NCBI RefSeq assembly: GCF_004919045.1
Contig: NZ_SWDW01000009.1
Location: 62,001-126,000, forward strand
Direction of reading: 5' to 3'
DNA: 64,000 bases
Source: Sinomonas albida
GTDB taxonomy: Bacteria > Actinomycetota > Actinomycetes > Actinomycetales > Micrococcaceae
Both the position numbers and the translations under genes were made by a program. Shown here one piece after another: positions 1 to 8,111 of this stretch. The notes beneath the pieces were generated by a model. That model saw only the letters and a program-made list of their open reading frames with translations. It ran no database searches and was not told the DNA's origin. How positions within the stretch are numbered: the stretch's first letter is position 1; every line of letters begins with the position of its first letter.

Positions 1-850
1 GGCGGAGCGCCTTCGCCGACGTGAACGCCGCCTGGGTGCCGGTGAGGTGGGCCGAGATCCCTTCCGTGCCCGGAAAGTACTGCGGGACGAGCTCGGAGAG
101 CGGACCGCGGGCCATCGCGTCGTCGGCCCCGACGAAGAACACCTCGCCGTTCGGGATCTGCTCCGCGGCCTCGAGCCACCGCTCGACGAAGCCCGCGGCG
201 TCGCGCGCGTCGACGTAGTTGAACAGCGACACCGAGGCGAGCTCGGGCCGCGCGAGCCGCTCGGCGACCGTGTGGCCCTGCTGCGTCGGCGCGCCGCGCC
301 ACTCCTCCGGCGAGATGACGAAGCAGGGGCGGAACGCGCCGAACCGGGCCGAGTCCCCGAGCTGGGCGACGAACATCCGGACCGTCGCCTCCAGGGTCGC
401 CTTCGAGAGCGCGTACGCGTTCCACGGCGCGATCGGATGCTCCTCGTCGATGGGGAGGTACTGCGGGGACCAGCCCTGCGGCGTCCCATAGCCGAGCACC
501 GTGGGGCTCGACGCGACGAGCACGCGGCTCGCGCCGGCGTCGACCGCGGCGCTCAGGACGGAGAAGCACAGCTGGACGTTCGTGCGGAGGATCACGTCCT
601 CCGGCGCGCTGAACGGCACCGCGATGGCGGCGAGGTGGACCACGCCCTCGGGCTGGATCGCTCCGAGGGCGTCCTTCGCGGCGGCCGAGTCGGCGAGGTC
701 GAGCGTGTGCTGGTGCACGGCGTCGTCGGCGCTCGAAATGAGACCCGACGCCGCGCGGTCGAGCGAGTGGACCTCGTGGCCGCGCGACGCGAGGTGGTTG
801 ACGACGCTCACGCCCAAGCGGCCGGAACCTCCGGTGACTGCGATCCTCAT
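1..850 (-). CDS. NAD-dependent epimerase/dehydratase, 3' end outside window
   Basis: Extended short-chain dehydrogenase/reductase that probably acts on a (nucleotide-)sugar or sugar acid. The protein starts MRIAVTGGSGRLG, a GxxGxxG Rossmann loop at the N-terminus, and has the YxxxK catalytic pair as YALSK further on. About 283 codons are visible and the C-terminus lies beyond base 1. The ATG at 848-850 overlaps the stop of the upstream oxidoreductase by four bases (ATGA), so the two are translationally coupled and probably serve one carbohydrate pathway. The substrate cannot be told from sequence. Confidence 0.85.
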   Translation of the reverse strand, partial: MRIAVTGGSGRLGVSVVNHLASRGHEVHSLDRAASGLISSADDAVHQHTLDLADSAAAKDALGAIQPEGVVHLAAIAVPFSAPEDVILRTNVQLCFSVLSAAVDAGASRVLVASSPTVLGYGTPQGWSPQYLPIDEEHPIAPWNAYALSKATLEATVRMFVAQLGDSARFGAFRPCFVISPEEWRGAPTQQGHTVAERLARPELASVSLFNYVDARDAAGFVERWLEAAEQIPNGEVFFVGADDAMARGPLSELVPQYFPGTEGISAHLTGTQAAFTSAKALR

Positions 851-2325
851 GCTCGGGCCGCCGCAGCGCCGTCGACGCGATCCGCCTCGGTGACGGGCGC
901 GCCGTCGTCCGCCGAACCGTCGAAGGTGAGCGGAGCGTCGTCGTCGAGCGGCACGCCGAAGTCCGCGAGCCGGACGGCCTGACCGGTGCGCAGCGATTCG
1001 TTCGCGCCCACCCCCACGAGCACGCTGCGGATGCCGTCGATGTAGCCGGCCTGGTGGTGCAGCGGATCGTCGCCGGGACCGCGGAAGACGTCGGAGAGCA
1101 GCATCGCGTCGCCGCCGCCGTGGCCGCCCTCGCCCTCGGGGATCGGGATCTCGCGTGCGGGCTCCCACAGGCGCTGGAGGAGGACGCGCTGGCCGGCGGG
1201 GCGGGCACTTCCTCCCGGGTGGGCGGGGTCCTCGGCGACGGACGGGTCCAGCGTGTGCTTGTCCGGGGCCACCGAGCCGCGCTCCACGACCTCGATCTCG
1301 ACGCGGCCCTCCGTGCCGTTGAACGCCACGCGGTAGCCCTCCCACGGGGAATGCGCCACGAGCGTGTACGCCATGGAAGCGCCGCCACGGTAGCCGACCA
1401 CGAGGCTCATGTTGTCCTCGATGTCGATGCCGTCGGCGAAGACGTCCTGGTCGCGGTGGTAGCCGTCGTCCGCTTCACCCTCGAGGTAGAGGCCGCGCAG
1501 CTTCGGGTCCGCTTCGAGGTCCAGGTTGAACGGGTCGTCGCGGTCCGGGTTGTCGCGGCTCAGCGCGGGGCGCTCCCCGAGGCCGCGCGCGGCGGCGTTG
1601 TCCGCGCCGTAGAAGCGCAGGCCGCCCTGCGCGTAGACGGTCTCCGGCACGTCGCCGAGCCACCAGTTGACGAGGTCGAAGTGGTGCGTGGACTTGTGCA
1701 CGAGCAGGCCGCCGGAGTTGGCCTTGTTGCGGTGCCAGCGGCGGAAGTAGTCGGCGCCGTGGACGGTGTCGAGGCACCATTCGAAGTGGACGGAGGTGAC
1801 CTTGCCGATCTGGCCGGACTGGATGATCTCCTTGATCACCGAGTTGCGTGGCGAGTAGCGGTAGTTGAACGTCACCACGAGCTTCGCACCGGACGTCTCC
1901 GCGGCGGCGCGCGCCGAGCGGACGATGTCCGCAATGCCCTGCACCGACGTCGTCATCGGCTTCTCGCAGATGACGTCGACGCCGCGGTCGAGCGCCGCGG
2001 CCACGTAGCGCGCGTGGGTGAAGTCCGGGGTGGTGACGATGAGCGCGTCGGGGCGTTCGGTCTCGAACATCTCGGCCAGCTGGTCGGGGCCGTAGTGGCG
2101 CGTGGGCTGCCAGTCGGCGCCGCGGGCGCTGATGCGCGCGTCGTGGTACCGCATGCGGTGCTCGTTCGTGTCGACGAACGCCACCACTGAGCCGAGGTCG
2201 GAGTGCGGGCCGAGCAGGGCGTCGACGTACATCTCTGCGCGCGAGCCGGTGCCAGCGAGGGCGTACTTTCGGGGCGTGCCGGACGCGACGGGAGCGGTTT
2301 CGGGAACGGTTTCGGGGGAAGCCAT
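847..2325 (-). CDS. Gfo/Idh/MocA family oxidoreductase
   Basis: NAD(P)-dependent sugar or polyol dehydrogenase of the Gfo/Idh/MocA family, 492 aa. The N-terminal Rossmann segment reads KYALAGTGSRAEMYVD. The family lysine motif is CEKPMTT, followed by FNYRYSPRN and a WHRNKANSGGLLVHKSTHHFD stretch typical of the C-terminal substrate domain. The start at 2325 (MASPETVPE) is chosen because GAGGAG lies about ten bases upstream; the frame is open further but has no better start. A LacI-like palindrome lies at 2363-2380. The C-terminal tail carries an ADDGAP segment encoded by a copy of the dispersed 12-mer (900-911). It is coupled to the downstream epimerase. Confidence 0.88.
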   Translation of the reverse strand: MASPETVPETAPVASGTPRKYALAGTGSRAEMYVDALLGPHSDLGSVVAFVDTNEHRMRYHDARISARGADWQPTRHYGPDQLAEMFETERPDALIVTTPDFTHARYVAAALDRGVDVICEKPMTTSVQGIADIVRSARAAAETSGAKLVVTFNYRYSPRNSVIKEIIQSGQIGKVTSVHFEWCLDTVHGADYFRRWHRNKANSGGLLVHKSTHHFDLVNWWLGDVPETVYAQGGLRFYGADNAAARGLGERPALSRDNPDRDDPFNLDLEADPKLRGLYLEGEADDGYHRDQDVFADGIDIEDNMSLVVGYRGGASMAYTLVAHSPWEGYRVAFNGTEGRVEIEVVERGSVAPDKHTLDPSVAEDPAHPGGSARPAGQRVLLQRLWEPAREIPIPEGEGGHGGGDAMLLSDVFRGPGDDPLHHQAGYIDGIRSVLVGVGANESLRTGQAVRLADFGVPLDDDAPLTFDGSADDGAPVTEADRVDGAAAARA

Positions 2326-2362
2326 GGGGCGGTTTTCTCCTCGGTGAGTGTCCTCAGAAGGC

Positions 2363-2380
2363 TGAGTAACCGGTTTCTCA
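2363..2380. promoter_or_regulatory. LacI-family operator-like palindrome
   Basis: TGAGTAACCGGTTTCTCA is an 18-bp palindrome with one mismatched pair and a central CG, the usual form of LacI-family operators. It lies 38 bases upstream of the Gfo/Idh start at 2325, so it could repress the oxidoreductase-epimerase pair. The binding regulator is not identified. Confidence 0.5.
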
Positions 2381-2469
2381 CCACCGTACTCCACCCAGCC
2401 CCGACTGCCAAGGGTCGGCGGGAAAGCGCGTGCCGGACGGCGGCCGGCGCTCATTACGCGGCCGGCGGG

Positions 2470-2505
2470 GCGGACGACGGCGGTCGGCCACCCGCCGTCG
2501 TCCGC
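2470..2505. repeat. Hairpin of two inverted 12-mer copies
   Basis: Arms 2470-2483 (GCGGACGACGGCGG) and 2492-2505 pair perfectly over 14 bp around an 8-nt loop. Each arm contains one copy of CGGACGACGGCG. The hairpin lies downstream of the MDR oxidoreductase (minus strand) and could end its transcript, but no T-run follows on either strand. Confidence 0.6.
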
Positions 2506-2518
2506 TCGCCCTGTGCCG

Positions 2519-2604
2519 TCCCGACCTTGTTTCCGCGGCAGCCGCGGCGTGTCGCCCGCGACGCGCCGGTTCAAGCCGAGTTCACCGTCAAAACAAGGTC
2601 GGGA
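2519..2604. repeat. 14-bp inverted repeat with 58-nt spacer
   Basis: TCCCGACCTTGTTT at 2519-2532 is exactly reverse-complemented at 2591-2604. The spacer itself has an internal CCGCGG-rich hairpin. No terminal duplication or transposase is visible. It could be a miniature element or a long terminator-like structure behind the MDR oxidoreductase. Confidence 0.45.
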
Positions 2605-2652
2605 AGGAACGTCCAGGCGGCTCGCCACCGCAGGCCAACCGGAACCGCCGGC

Positions 2653-3675
2653 TCAAGGGATCCGGAGCACCACGTTGCCGACCTTCTGCTGGCTCTCGAC
2701 GTAGCGCGCGGCCTCGACCGCTTCGTGCATCTCGTAGACGCGATCAATGACTGGCCGATAGTGGCCCGCCTCGACGAGCTGCCTCAGGAACGCGAGATCC
2801 CGCTGCGGATTGGTCGATCCGACGGCGATGGCCACCTTCTTGCCCCCAGCCAGCCTCGTGACGGGAAAGAGAAAAAGGTTCGCGGCGCCGTCAGTCGGCA
2901 GATACCAGCCGTGCGGGTTCAGGGAGGCCCTGCAGCGCGAGAAGGAGAGCTTGCCCACGGCATCGAAGACCACGTCGTAGGTCTTGCCGTTGCGGGTGAA
3001 GTCGTCCTGCGTGTAGTCGATCAGCTCGCTAGCCCCGAGGGATCGCAGGAGTTCGAAGTCCTTGGTCTGGCACACCGCGGTGACGGTGGCTCCGCGATAT
3101 CGGGCCAGCTGCACTCCCGCCGTGCCGATCGAGCCAGAGGCACCATAGACGAGCACGCTCGATCCGGGCCGCAGGCGGACCTGCTGAAGGCATCCCGCCG
3201 CATTCAGAAAGCCGTCCGCGATGCCCGCCGCCTCGTCGAAGCTCGCATTGACGGGTTTGAGCGAGACGCGCGACCGCTCCCCCACCGTCACGTACTCGGC
3301 GTTCGCGCCGAAGCGGAGGCCGGTGACGCCGAAGACCTGATCGCCTGGCTTGAAGCGGCGGACCGCGGCCCCGACTCGTTCCACCTCGCCCGAGTATTCG
3401 CTGCCGATGATGCGATGGCGCGGCCCCCGCACGCCGAAGATCAGCCTGCTGATCAGGCTGATCACAGGCCCGTTGCTCGCGTTCGCCTCGCGGCTGTGGA
3501 CGTCCAGGCGGTTGACGGCGGCCGCGCGGACCTTGACGAGGAGCTCGTCGCTCGCCGGCTCGGGCTTGGGCACCTCTTCGATGCGCAACACGTCCGGCGG
3601 GCCGTAGCGGTCGTAGACGACCGCCTTCATCCGTTCAGACGAGCGGCCCACGGGCTGTGCGCTGGCCCCGCTCAT
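2653..3675 (-). CDS. Zinc-independent MDR oxidoreductase (quinone oxidoreductase-like)
   Basis: Medium-chain dehydrogenase/reductase that transfers hydride from NAD(P)H. It opens with MKAVVYDRYGPPDVL, has the GroES-like GDQVFGV segment, and carries an NADP-binding loop VYGASGSIGTAGVQLA near residue 175. The structural and catalytic zinc cysteine clusters of alcohol dehydrogenases are absent, so a quinone or enone reductase is more likely. Length is 340 aa from the ATG at 3675. An internal ATG at 3630 (MKAVV) matches the usual family N-terminus and may be the true start, since neither has a strong ribosome site. It is separated from the trehalase gene by about 60 bases. Confidence 0.82.
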   Translation of the reverse strand: MSGASAQPVGRSSERMKAVVYDRYGPPDVLRIEEVPKPEPASDELLVKVRAAAVNRLDVHSREANASNGPVISLISRLIFGVRGPRHRIIGSEYSGEVERVGAAVRRFKPGDQVFGVTGLRFGANAEYVTVGERSRVSLKPVNASFDEAAGIADGFLNAAGCLQQVRLRPGSSVLVYGASGSIGTAGVQLARYRGATVTAVCQTKDFELLRSLGASELIDYTQDDFTRNGKTYDVVFDAVGKLSFSRCRASLNPHGWYLPTDGAANLFLFPVTRLAGGKKVAIAVGSTNPQRDLAFLRQLVEAGHYRPVIDRVYEMHEAVEAARYVESQQKVGNVVLRIP

Positions 3676-3735
3676 GAGTCGAGTCTGAGCAGGCGGCTGC
3701 GGCCTGTCAATTGGTGCTCGTCAGCCCGCAAGTGC

Positions 3736-6405
3736 TCACCTCCCGCGGCGGTGCACCTCGTCAAGCAGCCGCGCACACCGGATGAACCCGAGGTGGGAGT
3801 ACGCCTGCGGATGATTGCCCAAGTGGGTCTCCGTCGACGGGTCGTACTCCTCTGGCAGCAGGCCGGTCGGGCCCATGAGCGCGACCAACCGCGCGAACAG
3901 CTCCTCGGCATCATCGACGCGGCCCACGGCCAGGAAAGCCTCGATGAGCCACGCCGTGCACAAGTGGAACCCGCCCTCGAGGCCCGGGAGGCCGTCGTCG
4001 TACGTGTAGCGGAACACCGTCGGGCCGACGCGGAGCTCCCGCTCGACCGCGGCGACCGTCGCGAGGAAGCGCGGGTCGAGTGGGTCGATGAGCCCCGAGA
4101 GCCCCACGTGGAGGACGGCCGCGTCGAGATCGGGGCTGTTGTACGCGACGGTGAACGCGTGAGCGCCGTCGTCCCACCCCTCGGCGAGCACCTCCGAACG
4201 GACGACGGCGGCGAGCGGCTCCCAGCCGTCGTCGGCCGTTCGTCCGTGGCGGCGGGCGACCCGGAGTGCGCGGTCGAGCGTGACCCAGCACATCGTCTTC
4301 GTGTAGACGTGGTGCCGCGGGGCGCGGCGGGCCTCCCAGATGCCGTGGTCGGGCTCGTGCCAGCGCGCGCTGACCGCCGTCGCCATCTGGACGAGGAGCC
4401 GCCAATGCTCGTCCGGCAGCTCCCTCGTGCGCTCCGACAGCACATCGATGAGCTGCGCGACCGGGCCGAACACGTCGAGCTGCACTTGGTGGTCGGCGGC
4501 GTTGCCGATCCGCACGGGCCGCGAGCCCGCGTAGCCCGGAAGGTGCTCGATCGAAGCCTCGGTGGAGAGCGGCGCGCCCGTCACAGAATAGAGCGGGTGC
4601 AGCCATTCGGGCCCCGGCGCCGTCGCGAGGATCCGGCCGAGCCACGCGAGGAAGCCGTCGGCCTCGTCTGTCGAGCCAAGCTCAACAAGGGCCATGACCG
4701 TGAGCGAGGCATCGCGGAGCCAGCAGTAGCGGTAGTCCCAGTTGCGTGTGCCTCCGATCCCCTCCGGGAGGGACGTGGTCGGGGCCGCGAGAACGGCGCC
4801 GGTTGGCTCGTGCACGAGGTGCCGCAGGGTGAGGGCGGACCGGACCACGAGGGATGGCTTGACCGCCGGGATGTCGAGGCTCCGCACCCACGCGCGGGCA
4901 GCCAGCGCTACGGCCGCGCGCCGCGCGGGCTCCTCCGCGGGGTCGGGCTCGTGTGCTTCGGGATCGCCGCAGCGCAGCGTGAGGACGACCGGCCCATGGG
5001 CCAGGTCGGCGTGGCCCGTCGCGGTCGCGTGGCGGCCATCGCCCTCGATCGCGAAGCGGACGCCGGGCGCATGGAGGACGATCGGCTCGGACGTGCCTAC
5101 TACGTGGAGCGAGTCCCCGCGCGCCTCGATCGCGCACGGCGCCCCGGCATAATCAGGCCGCGGGGCGAACACGATCCGCGCGGGCCCCGTGCCCGTGAGA
5201 ACCCTCACGAGCTGGGTGATGCCCTCTGGCGACGGCTCAAGGTAATCCGTGACCGCGACGTCGGCCCAGCGCGTCTCGACGATCATCGTGTTGTCGACGT
5301 ACCGCTGGCCGAGGAGGCGGGACGCCACGAGCGGGCCGACCGAGAAATGCCCCGCCGGATCGCCGCCCAGCACATGCGCAAAGAGCGAACCCGAATCCGG
5401 CAGTGGGTGCGTCATCCAGCAGATCTTGCCGTCAGGGGTGACGAGCGCCGTCGAGCTCCCGTCGCCGAGCATCGAGTGACGTTCGAGCGCGACGGCCTCC
5501 TCGCCGAAGAGCCAAGCGCGGCGCAGCTCGAACAGGACGGCGAGTACGCGCGCGAAGGCCTCGGGGTCGCGGAGCTGGTGCCGCGCCGTCGTCTCCCGCA
5601 GCCCGATGTGAAGGCCGAGGTCCGGGCCGCGCAGCGTCGCGAGCGCGTCCTCGTCGCTCGAGGCGTCGCCCGCGAAGAGCGCCGCGCTCACGCCGAGCTG
5701 GGCGCGCAGGCGGTCGAGCGCCGCGCCCTTGGCCGGCGGGAGCGCGGAGAGGTCCAGGACCGTCCCGTCCTCGATGAAGAACAGCCCGTACGCCGCCGCG
5801 ATCTCGCGGGCGAGGGATGTCGCGGCCTCGGCGGCGTCCGGATCGGCCTCGCGGCGGTGGACCGCGAACGCGGCGGGCTTGCGCTCGAAGGCCAGGCCCC
5901 GGTCCGTGACGAGCCGCTCCCCCGGACCTTCACCGAGCCGGGCCGTGAGGCGCTCCATGAAGGTGTTGCCCGCGAGCTGAAGCACGCCATCGGTGGCCCT
6001 CGGCATCGAGTACGCGAACGCCATGTCGAACTCGTGGCCGTGGGAACCCACGAGATGGATCTCCGCGGGCAGGCGCGAGATCGCCGCGAGATCGCGCAGG
6101 GACCGGCCCGAGATCACGGCGGCGTACGTGTTCGGGAGGGCTGCGATGGCACGGAGCGCCACGGCAGCGCTGCCGAGCGGGAGCGTCTCCGTGGTCTGCC
6201 CGTCCACCGGAGTGAGCGTCCCTCCGTAATTGCAGGCGACGAGCAGCGACGGCTGCCGCGCGAGCATCTTGAGCTCGGCCATGAGCCCCGGGCCGATCCC
6301 GTCCGCGTCGTCCTGGCCTTGCAGATAGGGACGCAGGAGCCCGAGCGGCAGCGAGCCGCCCAGGAGCGCCGAATCCGCGACTGTCTGGTTCAGGGGTGTT
6401 GCCAT
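3736..6405 (-). CDS. Trehalose-phosphatase-like / GH15 trehalase fusion
   Basis: 889 aa with two domains. Residues 1 to about 270 match the OtsB trehalose-6-phosphate phosphatase fold (HAD superfamily), with VISGRSLRDL, LVGSHGHEFD and a motif-IV segment AGDASSDEDAL. HAD motif I, normally DxDGTL, reads NYGGTL at residues 59-64, so both catalytic aspartates are lost and this half is probably not a phosphatase. Residues about 285-889 are a GH15 domain of the actinobacterial trehalase type: STALVTPDGKICW, TRNWDYRYCWLRDAS, the HGIWEAR general-acid segment and HPQAYSHLGF near the end. It most likely hydrolyses trehalose or a related alpha-glucoside. The start is supported by GGAGG about nine bases upstream of ATG 6405. 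Confidence 0.88.
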   Translation of the reverse strand: MATPLNQTVADSALLGGSLPLGLLRPYLQGQDDADGIGPGLMAELKMLARQPSLLVACNYGGTLTPVDGQTTETLPLGSAAVALRAIAALPNTYAAVISGRSLRDLAAISRLPAEIHLVGSHGHEFDMAFAYSMPRATDGVLQLAGNTFMERLTARLGEGPGERLVTDRGLAFERKPAAFAVHRREADPDAAEAATSLAREIAAAYGLFFIEDGTVLDLSALPPAKGAALDRLRAQLGVSAALFAGDASSDEDALATLRGPDLGLHIGLRETTARHQLRDPEAFARVLAVLFELRRAWLFGEEAVALERHSMLGDGSSTALVTPDGKICWMTHPLPDSGSLFAHVLGGDPAGHFSVGPLVASRLLGQRYVDNTMIVETRWADVAVTDYLEPSPEGITQLVRVLTGTGPARIVFAPRPDYAGAPCAIEARGDSLHVVGTSEPIVLHAPGVRFAIEGDGRHATATGHADLAHGPVVLTLRCGDPEAHEPDPAEEPARRAAVALAARAWVRSLDIPAVKPSLVVRSALTLRHLVHEPTGAVLAAPTTSLPEGIGGTRNWDYRYCWLRDASLTVMALVELGSTDEADGFLAWLGRILATAPGPEWLHPLYSVTGAPLSTEASIEHLPGYAGSRPVRIGNAADHQVQLDVFGPVAQLIDVLSERTRELPDEHWRLLVQMATAVSARWHEPDHGIWEARRAPRHHVYTKTMCWVTLDRALRVARRHGRTADDGWEPLAAVVRSEVLAEGWDDGAHAFTVAYNSPDLDAAVLHVGLSGLIDPLDPRFLATVAAVERELRVGPTVFRYTYDDGLPGLEGGFHLCTAWLIEAFLAVGRVDDAEELFARLVALMGPTGLLPEEYDPSTETHLGNHPQAYSHLGFIRCARLLDEVHRRGR

Positions 6406-6575
6406 GCTGCGCCTCCGCTCGCCACGGTTTGCGCACCAGTGTGGCGGGGCGCCGTTTCCGGACGACGGCGGAGGTGTTGCGCGGGCGTAAAAGGGGCCTG
6501 GAAGTAGTGCTGGGCCTCAGGGGCTCACGAGTCGCTGCGTTGTTCCCTTTGTCATCCCGGAACGCATGCGGAGGG
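6406..6575. other. Intergenic gap with one 12-mer copy
   Basis: 170 bases between the rhaB stop and the trehalase start. It contains CGGACGACGGCG at 6459-6470, which can fold with CGCCGT just before it into a short hairpin. This may be a terminator for the rha operon. No gene is seen. Confidence 0.5.
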
Positions 6576-8111
6576 CTAGGCGGTCAGAGCGGTGTACTCG
6601 CGGAGCTCGACGCTCGCCCGGACGGCTGTGCGGAGGGCGGGTAGGCCGCCGTCGAGAGCGCCGGCGGCGCGGGCCTGGACAAGCACGTTGCCGAGCGCGG
6701 TCGCCTCGACGGGCCCCGCGAGGACGGGGAGTCCGGTCGCGGCGGCCGTGAGCCGGCACAGCAGCTCGTTCTGCGAGCCCCCGCCGACCACGTGCACGGC
6801 CTTCGGGCGCCGCCCCGAGAGCTCCTCGGCCTGCGCGAGCGTCCGCGCGTACGCCGCGGCGAGGCTGTCGAGGATGCAACGGACGATCGCGGCCGGGTCG
6901 CCCGGGAGCGTTGCCCCGCGGCGTTCGACGGCGGCCCTGATCCGGGCGGGCATGTCACCGGGCGCGATGAACTCGTCCGAGTCGGCGTCGATTTGCGGGC
7001 CGTCAGCCGGAAGCGCGGCGGCGTCGGCGAGCAGCTGCTCGAGCGGGAGGTCGAGGCCCTGGGCCGCCCACTCACGCTGCGACTCACTCAGGAGCCACAG
7101 GCCGCCGACGTTTCGCAGATACCGGATGGTGCCGTCCACGCCGCGTTCGTTCGTGAAGTTCGCGGCCCGGCTCGCCTCCGTGAGCACGGGGGCGTCGAGC
7201 TCGACGCCGACGAGCGACCACGTCCCCGAGGAGATGTACGCGACGTCCTCCCCCGGCGCCGCCGGCACCGCCGCGACGGCCGAAGCGGTGTCGTGCGAGC
7301 CGACGGCGACCACGGGCGTGTCTGCCGGCAGGCCGGTGCGTCCGACGACGGCGGGCAGCAGGGTGCCGTACGCCTCGCCAGGCGCGATGAGCTGGGGGAA
7401 CAGGCCCTCCGGAAGGCCGAGGGCCTCGAACAGCTCGGCGGACCATGTGCCGGTCTTCGCATCGAGGAGGCCGGTCGTGGACGCGTTCGTCTCCTCCGTG
7501 CGGCGCGCGCCCGTGAGCCAGAACGCGAGGAGGTCCGGGATGAGGAGCGCGTGCACGCCGTCGAGATCCGGTTCGGCCGCGAGCTGGTACAGCGTGGTGA
7601 ACGGCAGGAACTGCAGGCCGGTCACCTCGTAGAGCCGCTCAGGCGAGACCTTCTGGTGCACGACCGGGACCGTAGACTCCGTGCGGGAGTCGCGGTACGC
7701 GTGGACCGGCAGCCGCAGCCGGCCCGCCGCGTCCACGAGGCCGTAGTCCACCGCCCACGTGTCGATGCCGATGCTCTCCATCCGCTGTCCGCGCGACGCC
7801 GCAAGCTCGTGTGCTTTCGCGAGGCCCGTCTGGACCTCGGCGAAGATGCCGCACACGTCCCAGCGCAGCACCGTGGTCCCGTCGCCCCTGGCCCCGTCGT
7901 CGAGCACGCCGTTCGGGAAGCGGTGGACGATTTCGAGCGAGACCCGGGGCGCGCCGTCGGCCGTTCCAACTCCGACAGGCAGCCCGGCGCCGTCGTCCGC
8001 GCCCTCGTGAGAAAAAACAGTGGCGAGGATGACGCGCCCCGAGGAGGCTCCGACGTCGACCGCCGCGAAGCAGCGAAGGCCGGTCCGCGCCGGGGAGATA
8101 CGCCCGTTCAC
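6576..8111 (-). CDS. rhaB: Rhamnulokinase
   Basis: FGGY-family kinase that phosphorylates L-rhamnulose to L-rhamnulose-1-phosphate, the second step of rhamnose breakdown. 511 aa. N-terminal ATPase signature FAAVDVGASSGRVIL; RhaB-typical HRFPNGV, WDVCGIF and GIDTWAVDYGL; C-terminal phosphate and adenosine motifs YISSGTWSLVGVE and VVGGGSQNELLCR. The GTG start at 8111 overlaps the stop of the aldolase gene by four bases. A non-family insertion HEGADDGAGLPVGVGTADGA at about residues 30-50 includes a dispersed 12-mer copy. It is the last gene of the rhaM-rhaI-rhaD-rhaB order on the minus strand. Confidence 0.93.
   Translation of the reverse strand: MNGRISPARTGLRCFAAVDVGASSGRVILATVFSHEGADDGAGLPVGVGTADGAPRVSLEIVHRFPNGVLDDGARGDGTTVLRWDVCGIFAEVQTGLAKAHELAASRGQRMESIGIDTWAVDYGLVDAAGRLRLPVHAYRDSRTESTVPVVHQKVSPERLYEVTGLQFLPFTTLYQLAAEPDLDGVHALLIPDLLAFWLTGARRTEETNASTTGLLDAKTGTWSAELFEALGLPEGLFPQLIAPGEAYGTLLPAVVGRTGLPADTPVVAVGSHDTASAVAAVPAAPGEDVAYISSGTWSLVGVELDAPVLTEASRAANFTNERGVDGTIRYLRNVGGLWLLSESQREWAAQGLDLPLEQLLADAAALPADGPQIDADSDEFIAPGDMPARIRAAVERRGATLPGDPAAIVRCILDSLAAAYARTLAQAEELSGRRPKAVHVVGGGSQNELLCRLTAAATGLPVLAGPVEATALGNVLVQARAAGALDGGLPALRTAVRASVELREYTALTA

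Larger units (their letters stand above)
2326..2652. other. 327-bp intergenic region with operator and inverted repeats
   Basis: No gene is seen here. The span holds the LacI-like operator (2363-2380) and a perfect 14-bp hairpin made of two inverted copies of the dispersed 12-mer (2470-2505). It also holds a separate 14-bp inverted repeat (2519-2532 with 2591-2604). The open frames crossing it are shadows or N-terminal read-through of neighbours. Confidence 0.7.

Noticed and set aside
2203-6507. Very long open frames on the strand opposite real genes, here and at 12245-14542, 16087-17580 and 39713-42394
   Set aside because: They are antisense or frame shadows in GC-rich coding DNA with no domain match, and real genes with family motifs occupy the other strand.
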